From positions 203,501 through 267,500 of the forward strand of contig NW_026622985.1 in NCBI RefSeq assembly GCF_023065955.2: a DNA stretch of 64,000 bases, in the 5' to 3' direction. Made by a program: the position numbers and the translations under genes. This stretch comes from Ursus arctos. Taxonomy: Eukaryota > Chordata > Mammalia > Carnivora > Ursidae. Below the pieces are notes generated by a model. That model did no database searches. It was not told the DNA's origin and worked only from the letters and a program-made list of their open reading frames with translations. Of this stretch, positions 48,301-60,840 are shown piece by piece (the stretch's first letter is position 1; every line of letters starts with the position of its first letter).

Positions 48301-51300
48301 AGCGCTTGGGCCCACGTTCCCACTAGTCAGCGCCCTCACCTCAACCCGCCCCTCTGCTCGAAACACAGCAGCCGGATAGGACCTGCCCGCCTCCTGGGGC
48401 TAACCCTAACCCTAGGTCTGTTCCCGAGGGGCCCCTCCCAAGGGGCTTTGCGCCGCCATGCCCGGGATCCTGGACGTCCTAGCCCCAGGGCCGGACTCAC
48501 CCTGCTGCCAACTGCCACCCGGGCCGCTAGGAGCGCCACCGGTCATTCAGGCGGTAGAAGGGGGAGGGCCCTACAAGCCCCTAACGACCTTCGAAGGCCC
48601 TCCTGCGCCAAAACCTGTGGGCCCACGGTACCGCTCGCCAGCTCCCTCCCCTGGCCCGCCGCAACGTGCGCTACACAGCCAGGGGATTGGGCCTGATGGC
48701 CTCCTGGGAGCTAACCCATTCCCTAGGTGGGTCCCTGAGGGGCCCATCCCAAGGTGCTTGGCTCCACAACGCCAGGGACTGGAGACCCGAGACCCAGCGC
48801 CGGATTCACCCTGCAGCCCCCCAGCCCCTGGGCCGGTAGCGGGCCCGCTGGTTATTCAGGGGGGAGAACGGGCAGGGCCCTCTGAGCCCCCAGCGACCTT
48901 CGAAAACCCCCTGCGCCAAAATGTTTGGGCCCAGGCTTCTGCTCGCCAGCGCCCTCACTCCGCCCGCCCCTCCACTCACCGCACAGCCGGCATTTCGGGC
49001 CTGCCGGCATCCTGCTTGCTAACCCTAACCCTAGGTCAGTCCCCGAGAGGCCACTGACAAGGGGCCTGGGGCTGCAACGCTGGGGATTGGGGAACCCCCG
49101 ACCCCAGGGCAAAACTAACACTGCTGTCCCTCCACCACCTGGGCCACTAGGGGCGCTGCCGCTCATTCAGGGCAGTACAACTTACAGGGCCCTCCCAGCC
49201 ACCGGACCGTCGATGGACCCGCTGCCCAAAGCGCCTGGGCCCAAGTTCCCACTAGTCAGCGCCCTCACCTCAACCCGCCCCTCCGCTCGAAACACAGCAG
49301 GCGGATCGGACCTGCCGTACTCCTGGAGGCTAATCCTAACCCTAGGTCGGTCCCCGAAGGGCCCATCCCAAGGGGCTTGGCGCCCCAACGCTGGGGATTG
49401 GGAACCTCCGAACCCCAGCGCTGGACTCACCCTGCAGCCCCCCACCACCCGGGCTGCTAGGGGCGCCGCCAGTCATTCAGGCTGGAGAACGGGTAGGGCC
49501 CTCCGAGCCCCTGGCGAGCTTCGAAGGCTGCCTGCACCAAAACACTTGTGCCGACGCTCCCACTCACCAGCGCCCTCCCCTCGGCCCGCCCCTCCCCCGC
49601 CACACCGCCCATGGATCCTGCCTGCCGGCCTCCTCGGGGCTAATCCTAACCCTAGGTCGGCCCCCAAGGGGCTCCTCCCAAGGGGCCTGGCACCGCAATG
49701 CCAGGGATTGGGGACCCCCGCCGCAGCGCTGGACTCACCCTCCGCCCCACCGCCACCCGGGCCTTTATTGGCGCCGCTGCTCATTCAGGGCGGGAGAATG
49801 TGCAGGGCACACAGAGCCCCTGGCGCATTTCGAAGGCCCCCCGCGCCAAACTCTTGGGCCCCCGCTCCCACTCCTCAACGCCCTCAGCTCGGCCTGCCCC
49901 TCCGCTCGCTGCACATCCAGCAGATCGGGCTTGCAGGCCTCCTGGGGGCTAACCCTAACTCTAGGTGGGCTCCTTAGGGGACCCTCGCAAGGGGCCTGGC
50001 GCCCCAACGCCTGCGATTGGGGACCCGAGACCCAGCGCTGGACTCACCCTCCGCCCCACCGGCACCCGGGCCGTTACTGGCGCCGACTGTCATCAGGGCG
50101 GTAGAACGGGCAGGGCCCCCTGAGCCACCAGCGAGCTTGGAAGGCCCCAGGCGCCAAAATGTTTGGGCCCAGGCTCCTGCTCGCCAGCGCCCTCACTCCG
50201 CCAGCCCCTCCACTCGCCGCACAGTCGGCATTTCGGGCCTGCCGGCATCCTGCTTGCTAACCCTAACCCTAGGTAAGTCCCGGAGAGGCCCCTGACAAGG
50301 GGCCCGGAGATGCAACGCTGAGGATGGGGACCCCAGTGCCCCAGGGCCAGACTAACACTGTTGCCCCTCCACCACCTGGGCCACTAGGGGCGCTACCGCT
50401 CATTCCCGGCGGGAGAACGGTCAGGGCCCTCCAAGCCCCCTTTGACATTTGATGGCCCCCTGCCCCAAAGCGCTTGGGCCCACATTCCCACTAGTCAGCG
50501 CCCTCACCTAAACCCGCCCCTCCGCTCAAAACACAGTAGCCGGATCGGACCTGCCGGCCTCCTGGGGGCTAACCCTAACCCTAGGTCGGTCCCCGAGGGG
50601 ACCCTCCCAAGGGGCCTTGCGCAGCCAGGCCTGGCATCCTGGACGTCCTAGTCCCAGGGCCAGACACACCCTGCAGCCCCCGCCACCGGGGCCGCTAAGG
50701 GCGCCCCCGGTCATTCAGGCGGGAGAAGGGGCAGGGCCCTCCTAGCCCCTGAGGATCTTCGAAGGCCCCCACGCCAAAACTTGTGGGCCCACGGTCCCGC
50801 TCGCCAGCTCCGTCTCCTTGGCCCGCCCCACTGCGTGCCACACAGCCAGTGGATTGGGCCTGACGGCCTCCTGGGCGCTAATCCTAACCCTAGTTCTGCC
50901 CCCAAGGGGCCCCTCCCAAGGGGCCTGGAACTGCAACGCTGGGGATTGGGATCCCCGAACCCCAGCGCTAGACTCACCCTCCGCCCCACCGCCACCCAGG
51001 CCGTTATTGGCGCCGCCGGTCATTCAGAGCGGGAGAACGTGCAGGGCACTCCGAGCAACTGACGACTTTCGAAGGCCCCCCGCGCCAAAACGCTTGGGCC
51101 CAGGCTCCCACTCCTCAGCGCCCTCAGCTCGGCCTGCCCCTCCGCTCGCCGCACCTCCAGCAGATAGGGCTTGCCGGCCTCCCGGGGGCTAAGACTAACT
51201 CTAGGTGGGCTCCTGAGGGGCCCCTCCCAAGGGGCCCGGCGCCTCAGCGCCAGAGATTGGGGACCCGAGACCCAGCGCCGGACACACCCTGCAGCCCCCC

Positions 51301-54300
51301 GCCAACTGGGCCTCTAGGGGGCCCACCGGTCATACAGGGCGGGAGAACGGGCAGGGCCCTCTGAGCTCCCGGCTACCTTCGAAGGACCCCCCGCCAAATG
51401 TTTGAGCCCAGGCTCCCGCTCGCCAGCGCCCTCATTCCGCCCGCCCCTCCACTCGCTGCACAGCGGGCATTTTGGGCCTGCCGGCATCCTGCTTGGTAAC
51501 CCTGACCCTAGGTCAGTCCCCGAGAGGCCCCTTTGAAAGGGCCTGGGGCTGCAACACTGGGGATTGGGGACCCCCGAACCCCAGGGACAGACTAACACTG
51601 CTGCCCCTCCACCACCTGGGCACTAGGGGCGCTGCCGCTCATTCAGGGTGGCAGAAGGGGCAGGGACCTCTGAGCCCCCGCTGCCCTCGACGGCCCCCCG
51701 CCCCAAAGCGCTTGGGCCCACGTTCCCACTAGTCAGCACCCTCACCTCAACCTGCCCCTCCGCTCGAAACACAGCAGGTGGATCGGACCTGCCGGCCTCC
51801 TGGGGGCTAACCCTAATCCTAGGTCGGTCCCCGAGGGGCCCCTCCCAAGGGGCCTTGCGCAGCCACGCCCCGGGATCCTGGACGTCCTAGCCCCAGGGCC
51901 GGACACACCCTGCAGCCCCCGCCACCGGGGCCGCTAGGGGCGCCGCCGGTCATTCAGGTGGGAGAAGAGACAGGGCCCAATAGCCCCTGAGGATCTTCGA
52001 AGGCCCCCACGCAAAAACCTGTGGGCCCACGGTCCCGCTCGCCAGCTCTGTCCCCTCGGCCCTCCCCACCGCGTGTCACACAGCCAGGGGATTGGGCCTG
52101 ACCGGCTCCTGGGGGCTAACGTAATCCCTAGGTGGGTCCCCGAGGGGCCCATCCCAAGGGGCTTGGCGCCCCAACGCCGGGGATTGGGAACCTGCAAACC
52201 CCAGCGCTGGACTCACCCTGCAGCCCCCTGCCACCCGGGCCGCTTCAGCCGCCGCCGGTCATTCAGGGGGGGAGAAAGGACAGGGCCCTCTGAGCCCCCA
52301 GCGACCTTCGAAGGCTGCCCACGCCAAAATGTTTGGGCCCAGGCTTCTGCTTGCCAGCGCCCTCACTCCGACCGCCACTCCATTCGCCGCACAGCCGGCA
52401 TTTCGGGCCTGCCGGCATCCTGCTTGCTAACCCTAACCCTAGGTCAGTCCCCAAGAGGCCCCTGACAAGGGGCCTGGGGCTGCAACGCTGGGGATTGGGG
52501 ACCCCCGAACCCCAGGGCCAAACTAACACTGCTGCCGTCCACCACCTGGGCCACTAGGGGCGCTGTCTCTCATTCAGGGCTGGAGAAGGGGCAGGGCCTT
52601 CCAAGCCCCCTTCGACATTCGATGGACCCCTGCCCTAAAGCGCTTGGGCCCACGTTCCCACTAGTCAGCGCCCTCACCTCAACCCGCCCCCCTGCTCGAA
52701 ACACAGCAGCCGGATCGAACCTGCCGGCCTCCTGGAGGCTAATCCTAACCTAGGTCGGTCCCCGAAGGGCCCATCCCAAGGAGCTTGGCGCCCCAACGCT
52801 GGGGATTGGGAACCTAAGAACCCCAGCGCTGGACTCACCCTGCAGCCCCCCGCCACCCAGGCCGCTAGGGGCGCCGCCAGTCATTCAGGTTCGAGAACGG
52901 GTAGGGCCCTCCGAGCCCCTGGCGAGTTTCGAAGGCCGCTTGCGCCAAAACACTTGGGCCCACGCTCCCACTCACCAGCGCCCTCCCCTCGGCCCGCCCA
53001 CCCCCCTCGCCACACCGCCCATGGATCCTGCCTGCCGGCCTCCTCGGGGCTAATCCTAACCCTAGGTCGGCCACCAAGGGGCTCCTCCCAAGGGGCCTGG
53101 CACCGCAATACCAGGGATTGGGGACCCCCGCCCCAGCGCTGGACTCACCCTCCACCCCACCGCCACCCGGGCCTTATTGGCGCCGCCTGTCATCAGGGCG
53201 GCAGAACGGGCAGGGCCCTCTGAGCCACCAGCGACCTTGGAAGGCACCAGGCGCCAAAATGTTTGGGCCCAGGCTCCTGCTCGCCAGCGTCCTCACTCCG
53301 CCCGCCCCTCCACTCGCCGCACAGCAGGCATTTTGGGCCTGCCGGCATCCTGCTTGCTAACCCTAACCCTAGGTCAGTCCCCGAGAGGCCCCTGACAAGG
53401 GGCCTGGGGCTGCAACGCTGGGGATTGGGGACCCCAGTGCCCCAGGACCGGACTAACACTGTTGCCCCTCCACCACCTGGGCCACTAGGGGCGCTGCCGC
53501 TCATTCCCGGCGGGAGAACGGGCAGGGCCCTCCAAGCCCCCTTAGACATTCGATGGCCTCCTGCTCCAAAGCGCTTGGGCCCACGTTCCCACTAGTCAGC
53601 GCCCTCACCTCAACCCGCCCCTCCGCTCGAAACACAGCAGGCGGATCGGACCTGCCGTACTCCTGGAGGCTAATCCTAACCCTAGGTCGGTCCCCGAAGG
53701 GCCCATCCCAAGGGGCTTGGCGCCCCAACGCTGGGGATTGGGAACCTCCGAACCCCAGCGCTGGACTCACCCTGCAGCCCCCCGCCACCCAGGCCGCTAG
53801 CGGCGCCGCCAGTCATTCAGGCTTGAGAACGGGTAGGGCCCTCCGAGCCCCTGGCGAGCTTCGAAGGCCGCTTGCGCCAAAACACTTGGGCCCACGCTCC
53901 CACTCACCAGCGACCTCCCCTCGCCCCGCCCCCCCTCGCCACACCGCCCATGGATCCTGCCTGCCGGCCTCCTCGGGGCTAATCCTAACCCTAGGTCGGC
54001 CCCCAAGGGGCTCCTCCCAAGGGGCCTGGCACCGCAATGCCAGGGATTGGGGACCCCCGCCCCAGCGCTGGACTCACCCTCTGCCCCACCGCCACCCGGG
54101 CCTTTATTGGCGCCGCTGCTCATTCAGGGCGGGAGAATGTGCAGGCCACACCGAGCCCCTGGCGCATTTCGAAGGTCCCCGCGCCAAACTCTTGGGCCCC
54201 CGCTCCCACTCCTCAACGCCCTCAGCTCGGCCTGCCCCTCCGCTCGCTGCACATCCAGCAGATCGGGCTTGCAGGTCTCCTGGGGGCTAACCCTAACTCT

Positions 54301-57300
54301 AGGTGGGCTCCTTAGGGGCCCCTCGCAAGGGGCCTGGCGCCCCAACGCCTGGGATTGGGGACCCGAGACCCAGCGCTGGACTCACCCTCCGCCCCACCGG
54401 CACCCAGGCCGTTACTGGCGCCGACTGTCATCAGGGCGGCAGAACGGGCAGGGCCCTCTGAGCCACCAGCGACCTTGGAAGGCCCCAGGCGCCAAAATGT
54501 TTGGGCCCAGGCTCCTGCTCGCCAGCGTCCTCACTCCGCCCGCCCCTCCACTCGCCGCACAGCAGGCATTTTGGGCCTGCCGGCATCCTGCTTGCTAACC
54601 CTAACCCTAGGTCAGTCCCCGAGAGGCCCCTGACAAGGGGCCTGGGGCTGCAACGCTGGGGATTGGGGACCCCAGTGCCCGAGGGCCAAACTAACACTGC
54701 TGCCCCTCCACCACCTGGGCCACTAGGGGCGCTGCCGCTCATTCAGGGCTGGAGAAAGGGTAGGGCCCTCTGAGCCCCCGCCAACCTTCGATGGCCCCCC
54801 GCCCCAAAGCGCTTGGGCCCACGTTGCCACTAGTCAGCGCCCTCACCTCAACCCGCCCCTCCGCTCGAAACACAGCAGGCGGATTGCACCTGCCGGCCGC
54901 ATGGGGGCTAACGTGAACCCTAGGTTGGTCCCCGATGGGACCCTCCCAAGGGGCTTGGCGACCCAATGCCGGGGATTGGGAACCACTGAACCCCAGCGGT
55001 GGAATCACCCTGCAGGCCCCCTCCACTCCAGCCGCTAGAGGCGCCGCTGTTCATTCAAGCGGGGGAAGGAGCAGGGCCCTCCTAGACCCTGATGAACTTC
55101 GAAGGCCCCTGCGCCAAAACGGTTGGGCCCTTGCTCCCACTCCTCAGCGCCCTCAGCTCAGCCTACCCCTCTGATCGCCGCACATCCAGCAGGTCGGGCT
55201 TGCCGGCCTCCCTGGGGCTAACACTAACTCTAGGTGAGCTCCTGAGGGGCCCCACCCAAGGGGCCTGGCGCCGCTGCGGCGGAGGTTGGGGACCCGAGAC
55301 CCAGCGCTGGACTCACCCTGCAGCCCCCTGCCACCTGGGCCTCTAGGGGGCCCACCGGTCATGTGGGGCGGGAGAACTGGCAGGGCCCTCTGAGCTCCGG
55401 GCTACCTTCGAAGGCCCCCCCGCCAAATGTTTGGGCCCAGGCTCCCGCTCGCTGGCGCCTCATTCGGCCCGCCCCTCCACTCGCTGCACAGCGGGCATTT
55501 CGGGCCTGCCGGCATCCTGCTTGCTAATCCTGACCCTAGGTAGTCCCCGAGAGGCCCCAGACAAGGGGCCTGGGGCTGCAACACTGGGTATTGGGGACCC
55601 CAGAGCCCCAGGGCCAGACTAACACTGCTGCCCCTCCACCACCTGGGCACTAGGGGCGCCGCCAGTCATTCAGGCGGGAGAAGGGGCAGGGCCCTCCGAG
55701 CACCCGCCGACCTTCGATGGCCCCCCCGCCCCAAAGCGCTTGGGCCCACGTTCCCTCTAGTCAGCGCCCTCACCTCAACCTGCCCCTCCGCTCCAAACAC
55801 AGCAGGCGGATCGGACCTGCCGGCCTCCTGGGGGCTAACCCTAACCCTAGGTCAGTCCCCGAGGGTCCCCTCCCAAGGGGCATTGCGCTGCCACGCCCGG
55901 GATCCTGGACGTCCTAGCCCCAGGGCCAGACACAACCTGCAGCCCCCGCCACCGGGGCCGCTAGCGGCGCCGCCGGTCATTCAGGCGGGAGAACCGGCAG
56001 GGCCCTACTAGCCCCTGAGGATCTTCGAAGGCCCCCACGCCAAAACCTGTGGGCCCACGGTCCCGCTCGCCAGCTCCGTCCCCTCGGCCCGCCCTTCCGC
56101 GCGCCACACAGCCAGGGGATTGGGCCTGACGGCCTCCTGGGGATCACGCAAATCCTAGGTGGGTCCCCGAGGGGACCATCCCAAGGGGTTTGGCGCCCCA
56201 ACGCCGGGGATTGGGAACCTCCAAACCCCAGCGCTGGACTCACCCTGCAGCCCCACACCACCAGGGCCACTAGGAGCGCCGCCGGTCATTAAGGGGGGGA
56301 GAACGGGTAAGGCCCTCCGAATTCCCGGGGAGCTTCGAAGGCCCCCTGCGCCAAAACACTTGGGCCCACGCTCCGCTCTCCAGCGCCCTCCCCTCCGGCC
56401 GCCCCCCCCCCCCCCCGCTCGCCACACCGCCCCTGGATCCTGCCTGCCGGCCTCCTGGGGGCTAATCCTAACCCTTGTTCGGCACCCAAGGGGCCACTCC
56501 CAAGGGGCCTGGCACCGCAACGCCGGGGATTGGGACCCCCGAGCCCCAGCGCTGGACTCACCCTCTGCCCCACCGCCACCCAGGCCGTTATTGGCGCCGC
56601 TGGTCATTCAGAGTGGGAGAACGTGCAGGGCACTCCGAGCCTCTGACGACTTTCGAAGGCCCCCCGCGCCAAAACGCTTGGGCCCACGTTCCCACTCCTC
56701 AGCGCCCTCAGCTCGGCCTGCCCCTCCGTTCGCCGCACCTCCAGCAGATCGGGCTTGCGGGAGTCCTGGGGGCTAACCCTAACTCTAGGTGGGCTCCTGA
56801 GGGGCCCCACCCAAGGGTCCTGGCGCCCCAACGCCGGGGATTGGAGACCCGAGACCAAGCGCCGGACTGTACCCGCAGCCCCCCGCCACCTGGGCCGCTA
56901 GGGGGCCCGCCGGTCATTTAGGGCGTGAGAATGGGCAGGGCCCTCTGTGCCCCAGGCAACCTTCGAAGGCCCCCCCGCGCCAAAACGGTTGAGCCTACCC
57001 TCCCACTCCTCAGCGCCCTCAGCTCAGCCTACCCCTCTGCTCGCCGCACATCCAGCAGGTCGGGCTTGCCGGCCTCCCGGGGGCTAACACTAACTCTAGG
57101 TGGGCTCCTGAAGGGCCCCACACAAGGTGCCTGGCGCCGCAGCGGCGGAGGTTGGGGACCCGAGACCCAGCGCCGGACTCACCCTGCAGCCCCCCGCCAC
57201 CTGGCCCTACAGGGGGCCCACCGGTCATACGGGGCGGGAGAAGGGGCAGGGCCCTCCTAGCCCCTGAGGATATTCGAAGTCCCCCACGCCAAAACCTGTG

Positions 57301-60300
57301 GGCCCACGGTCCCGCTCGCCAGCTCCGTCCCCTCGGCCCGCCCCACCGCGTGCCACACAGCCAGGGGATTGGGCCTGACGGGCTCCTGGGGGCTAACCCT
57401 AACCCTTGTTGGTCCCCGAGGGGCCCCTCCCAAGGGGCCTTGCGCTGCCACGCCCGGGATCCTGGACGTCCTAGCCCCAGGGCCTGACACACCCTGAAGC
57501 CCCCGCCACCCGGGCCGCTAGGGGCGCCGCCGGTCATTCAGGCGGGAGAAGGGGCAGGGCCCTCCTAGCCCCTGAGGATCTTCGAAGGCCCCCACGCCAA
57601 AACCTGTGGGCCCACGGTCCCGCTCGCCAGCTCCGTCCACTCGGCCTGCCCCACCGTGCGCCACACAGCCAGGGGATTGGGCCTGACGGCCTCCTGGGGG
57701 CTAATGCAAACCCTAGGTGGGTCCCGGAGGGGCCCATCCCAAGGATCTTGGCACCCCAACGCTGGGGATTGGGAACCTCCAAACCCCAGCGCTGGACTCA
57801 CCCTGCAGCCCCCCGCCAACCGGGCCGCTAGGGGCGCCGCCGGTCATTCAGGGGGGGAGAACGGGTAGGGCCCTCTGAGCCCCCGGGGAGCTTCGAAGAC
57901 CACCTGCGCCAAAACACTTGGGCCCACGCTCCACTCTCCAGCGCCCTCCCCTCGGCCCGCCCCTCAGCTCGCCACACCGCCGGTGGATCCTGCCTGCCGG
58001 CATCCTAGGGGCTAATCCTAACCCTAGGTGGGCCCCGAGGGGCCCCTCCCAAGGGTCCTGGCACCGCAACTCCGGGCATTGGGGACCCCCGAGCCCCAGG
58101 GCAAGACTAACACTGCTGCCCCTCCACCACCTGGGCGACTAGGGGCGCTGCCGCTCATTCAGGGCTGGAGAACTGGCAGGGCACTCCGAGCCCCTGACGA
58201 CTTTCGAAGGCCCCCCGCGCCAAAACGCTTGGGCCCACGCTCCCACTCCTCAGCGCCCTCAGCTCGGCCTGCCCCTCCGCTCGCCGCACATCCAGCAGAT
58301 CGGGCTTGCGGGACTCCTGGGGGCTAACCCTAACTCTAGGTGGGCTCCTGAGGGGCCCCACCCAAGGGGCCTGGCGCCCCAACTCCAGGTATTGGGGACC
58401 CGAGACCGAGCGCTGGACTTTACCCGCAGCCCCCCGCTACCTGGGCCGCTAGGGGAGCCGCCGGTCATTCAGGCGGGAGAAGGGGCAGGGCCCTCCGATC
58501 CCCCGCCGACTTCGATGGATCCCCCGCCCCAAACCCTTGGGCCCACGTTCCCACTAGTCAGCGCCCTCACCTCAACCTGCCCCTCCGCTCGAAACACAGC
58601 AGGCAGATCGGACCTGCCGGCCTCCTGGGGGCTAACACTAACCCTAGGTTGGTCCCCGAGGGGCCCGTCCCAAGGGGCCTTGCACAGCCACGCCGGAGAT
58701 CCTGGACGTCCTAGCCCCAGGGCAGGACACACCCTGCAGCCCCCGCCACCGGGGCCGCTAGGGGCGCCGCCGGTCATTCAGGCGGGAGAAGGGGCAGGGC
58801 CCTCCTAGTCCCTGAGGATCTTCGAAGGCCCCCACGCCAAAACCTGTGGGCCCACGGTCCCGCTCACCAGCCCCGACCCTCAGCCCGCCCCACCGGGCGC
58901 CACACTGCCAGGGGATTGGGCCTGACGGCCTCCTGGGGGCTAACGCAAACCCTAGGTGGGTCCCCGAGGGGCCCATCCCAAGGATCTTGGCGCCCCAACG
59001 CCAGGGATTGGGAACCTCCAAACCCCAGCGCTGGACTCACCCTGCAGCCCCCCGCCACCTGGGCCGATTCAGGCACCGCCGGTCATTCAGGGCGGGAGAA
59101 CAGGTAGGGCCCTCCGAGCCCCCGGCAAGCTTTGAAGTCCCCCTGCGCCAAAACACTTGGGCCTACGCTCCCGCTCTCCAGCGCCCTCCCCTCGGCCCGC
59201 CCCCCGGCTCGCCACACCGCCGGTGGATCCTTCCTGCCGGCGTCCTGGGGGCTAATCCTAACCCTAGGTGGGCCCCGAGGGGCCCCTCCCAAGGGTCTTG
59301 GCACCGCAACTCCGGGCATTGGGGACCCCCGAGCCCCAGGGCAAGACTAACACTGCTGCCCCTCCACCACCTGGGCCACTAGGGGCGCTGCCGCTCATTC
59401 AGGGCTGGAGAAAGGGCAGGGCCCTCTGAGCCCCCGCCGACTTCGATGGCACCCTGCCCCAAAGCTCTTGGGCCCACGTTCCCACTAGTCAGCGCCCTCA
59501 CCTCAACCGGCCCCTCCGCTCGAAAGACAGCAGGCGGATCGGACCTGCCGGCCACCTGGGGGTAACCTTAACCCTAGGGCGGTCCCGGAGGGGCCCCTCC
59601 CAAAGGGTTTTGCGCGGCCATGCCTGGGATCCTGGATGTCCTAGCCCCAGGGCGGGACTCACCCTGCAGCCCCCTGGCACCCGGGCTGCTAGGGGCGCCG
59701 CCGGTCATTCAGGCGGGAGAAGGGGCAGGGCCCTCCGAGCCCCCGACCTCCTTAGAAGGCCCCGCGCCAAAACCTGTGGGCCCACGGTCCTGCTCGCCAG
59801 CTCCCTCCCCTCGGTCCACCCCACCGCGAGCCACACATCAGGGGATTGGGCCTGAAGGCCTCCTTGGGGCTAACCCAAACCCTAGGTGGGTCCCCGAGGG
59901 GCCCATCCCAAGGGGCTTGGCGCCCCAACGCCAGGGATTGGGAACCTCCAAACCCCAGCGCTGGACTCACCCTGCAGCCCCCCGCCACCCGGGCCGCTAG
60001 GGGCGCCGCCGGTCATTCAGAGAGGGTGAAAGGCTAGGGCCCTCCGAGCCCCCGGGGAGCTTCGAAGGCCCCCTGCGCCAAAACACTTGGGGCCACGCTC
60101 CGCTCTCCAGAGCCCTCCCCTCTGGCTGCCCACCCCCCCACCGCACCCCCCCCCAGCCACACCGCCGGTGGATCCTTCCTGCTGGCCTCCTGGGGGCTAA
60201 TCCTAACCCTTGTTCTGCCCTGAGGGGCCCCTCCCAAGGAGCCTCGCACCGCAACGCCGGGGGGATTGGGACCCCCGAGCCCCAGCGCTGGACTCACCAT

Positions 60301-60840
60301 TCGCCCCACCGCCACTCAGGCCGTTATTGGCGCCGCCGGTCATTCAGAGCAAGAGAATGTGCAGGGCACTCCGAGACCCTGACGACTTTTGAAGGCCCCC
60401 AGCGCCAAAACGCTTGGGCCCACGCTCGCAGTCCTCAGCGCCCTCATCTTGGGCTGCCCCTCTGCTCGCCGGAAATCCAGCAGGTCGGGCTTGCCGGCCT
60501 CCCGGGGGCTAACACTAACTCTAAGTGGGCTCCTGAGGGGCCCCACCCAAAGTGCCTGGCGCCACAGCGGCGGAGGTTGGGGACCCAAGACCCAGCGCCA
60601 TACTCACCCTGCAGCCCCACGCCACCTGGGCCTCTAGGGGGCTCACCGGTCATAGGGGGTTGGAGAAGGGGCAAGGCCCTCCTAGCCCCTGAGGATCTTC
60701 AAAGTCCCACACGCCAAAACCTGTGGGCCCATGGTCCCGCTCGCCAGCTCAGTCCCCTCGGCCCGCACCAACGCACGCCACACAGCCAGGGGATTGGGCC
60801 TGACGGCCTCCTGGGAGCTAACGCAAACCATAGGTGGGTC
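45307..60840. repeat. Main satellite: mixed monomer classes B, C, D, E, F with preferred order
   Basis: Units can be classed by the sequence before the box: B (CAGGGGATTGGGCCTGACGG), C (GTGGATCCTGCCTGCCGG), D (CATCCAGCAGATCGGGCTTG), E (GAAACACAGCAGGCGGATCG) and F (GGCATTTCGGGCCTGCCGGC with TGCTTGCTAACC). My reading gives nine F units, with boxes near 46,547, 48,089, 49,018, 50,258, 51,498, 52,427, 53,358, 54,597 and 55,526; every one is followed by an E unit. F is absent after about 55.6 kb, where B-C-D runs dominate. Confidence 0.8.

Larger units (their letters stand above)
43366..60840. repeat. ~312-bp CpG-rich tandem satellite with a telomere-like box per unit
   Basis: The whole block is head-to-tail repeats. 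I located 57 copies of a telomere-like box (best form CTAACCCTAACCCTAGG) between 43,366 and 60,818, giving 56 intervals averaging about 312 bp. Other landmarks in nearly every unit are 'GGGATTGGG', 'CTCACCCTGCAGCCCC', 'CTAGGGGCGCC', 'CGGTCATTCAGG', 'GGCAGGGCCCTC', 'TTCGAAGGCCCC', 'TTGGGCCCACG' and 'CAGCGCCCTC'. The array begins and ends inside the telomere-like box. All ORFs in the block, some over 300 codons, are proline/arginine/glycine-rich by-products of GC content. The box has the CCCTAA strand on plus, as in the telomeric block to the right. Confidence 0.97.

Noticed and set aside
48925..49977. 350-codon plus-strand ORF and many other long ORFs inside the satellite
   Set aside because: They recur with the 312-bp period on both strands and in several frames, are Pro/Arg/Gly/Ala-rich and lack domains. 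High GC content removes stop codons.
43366..60840. CRISPR-like array (regular repeats)
   Set aside because: The repeats are contiguous ~312-bp units with no unique spacers, in a mammalian genome.
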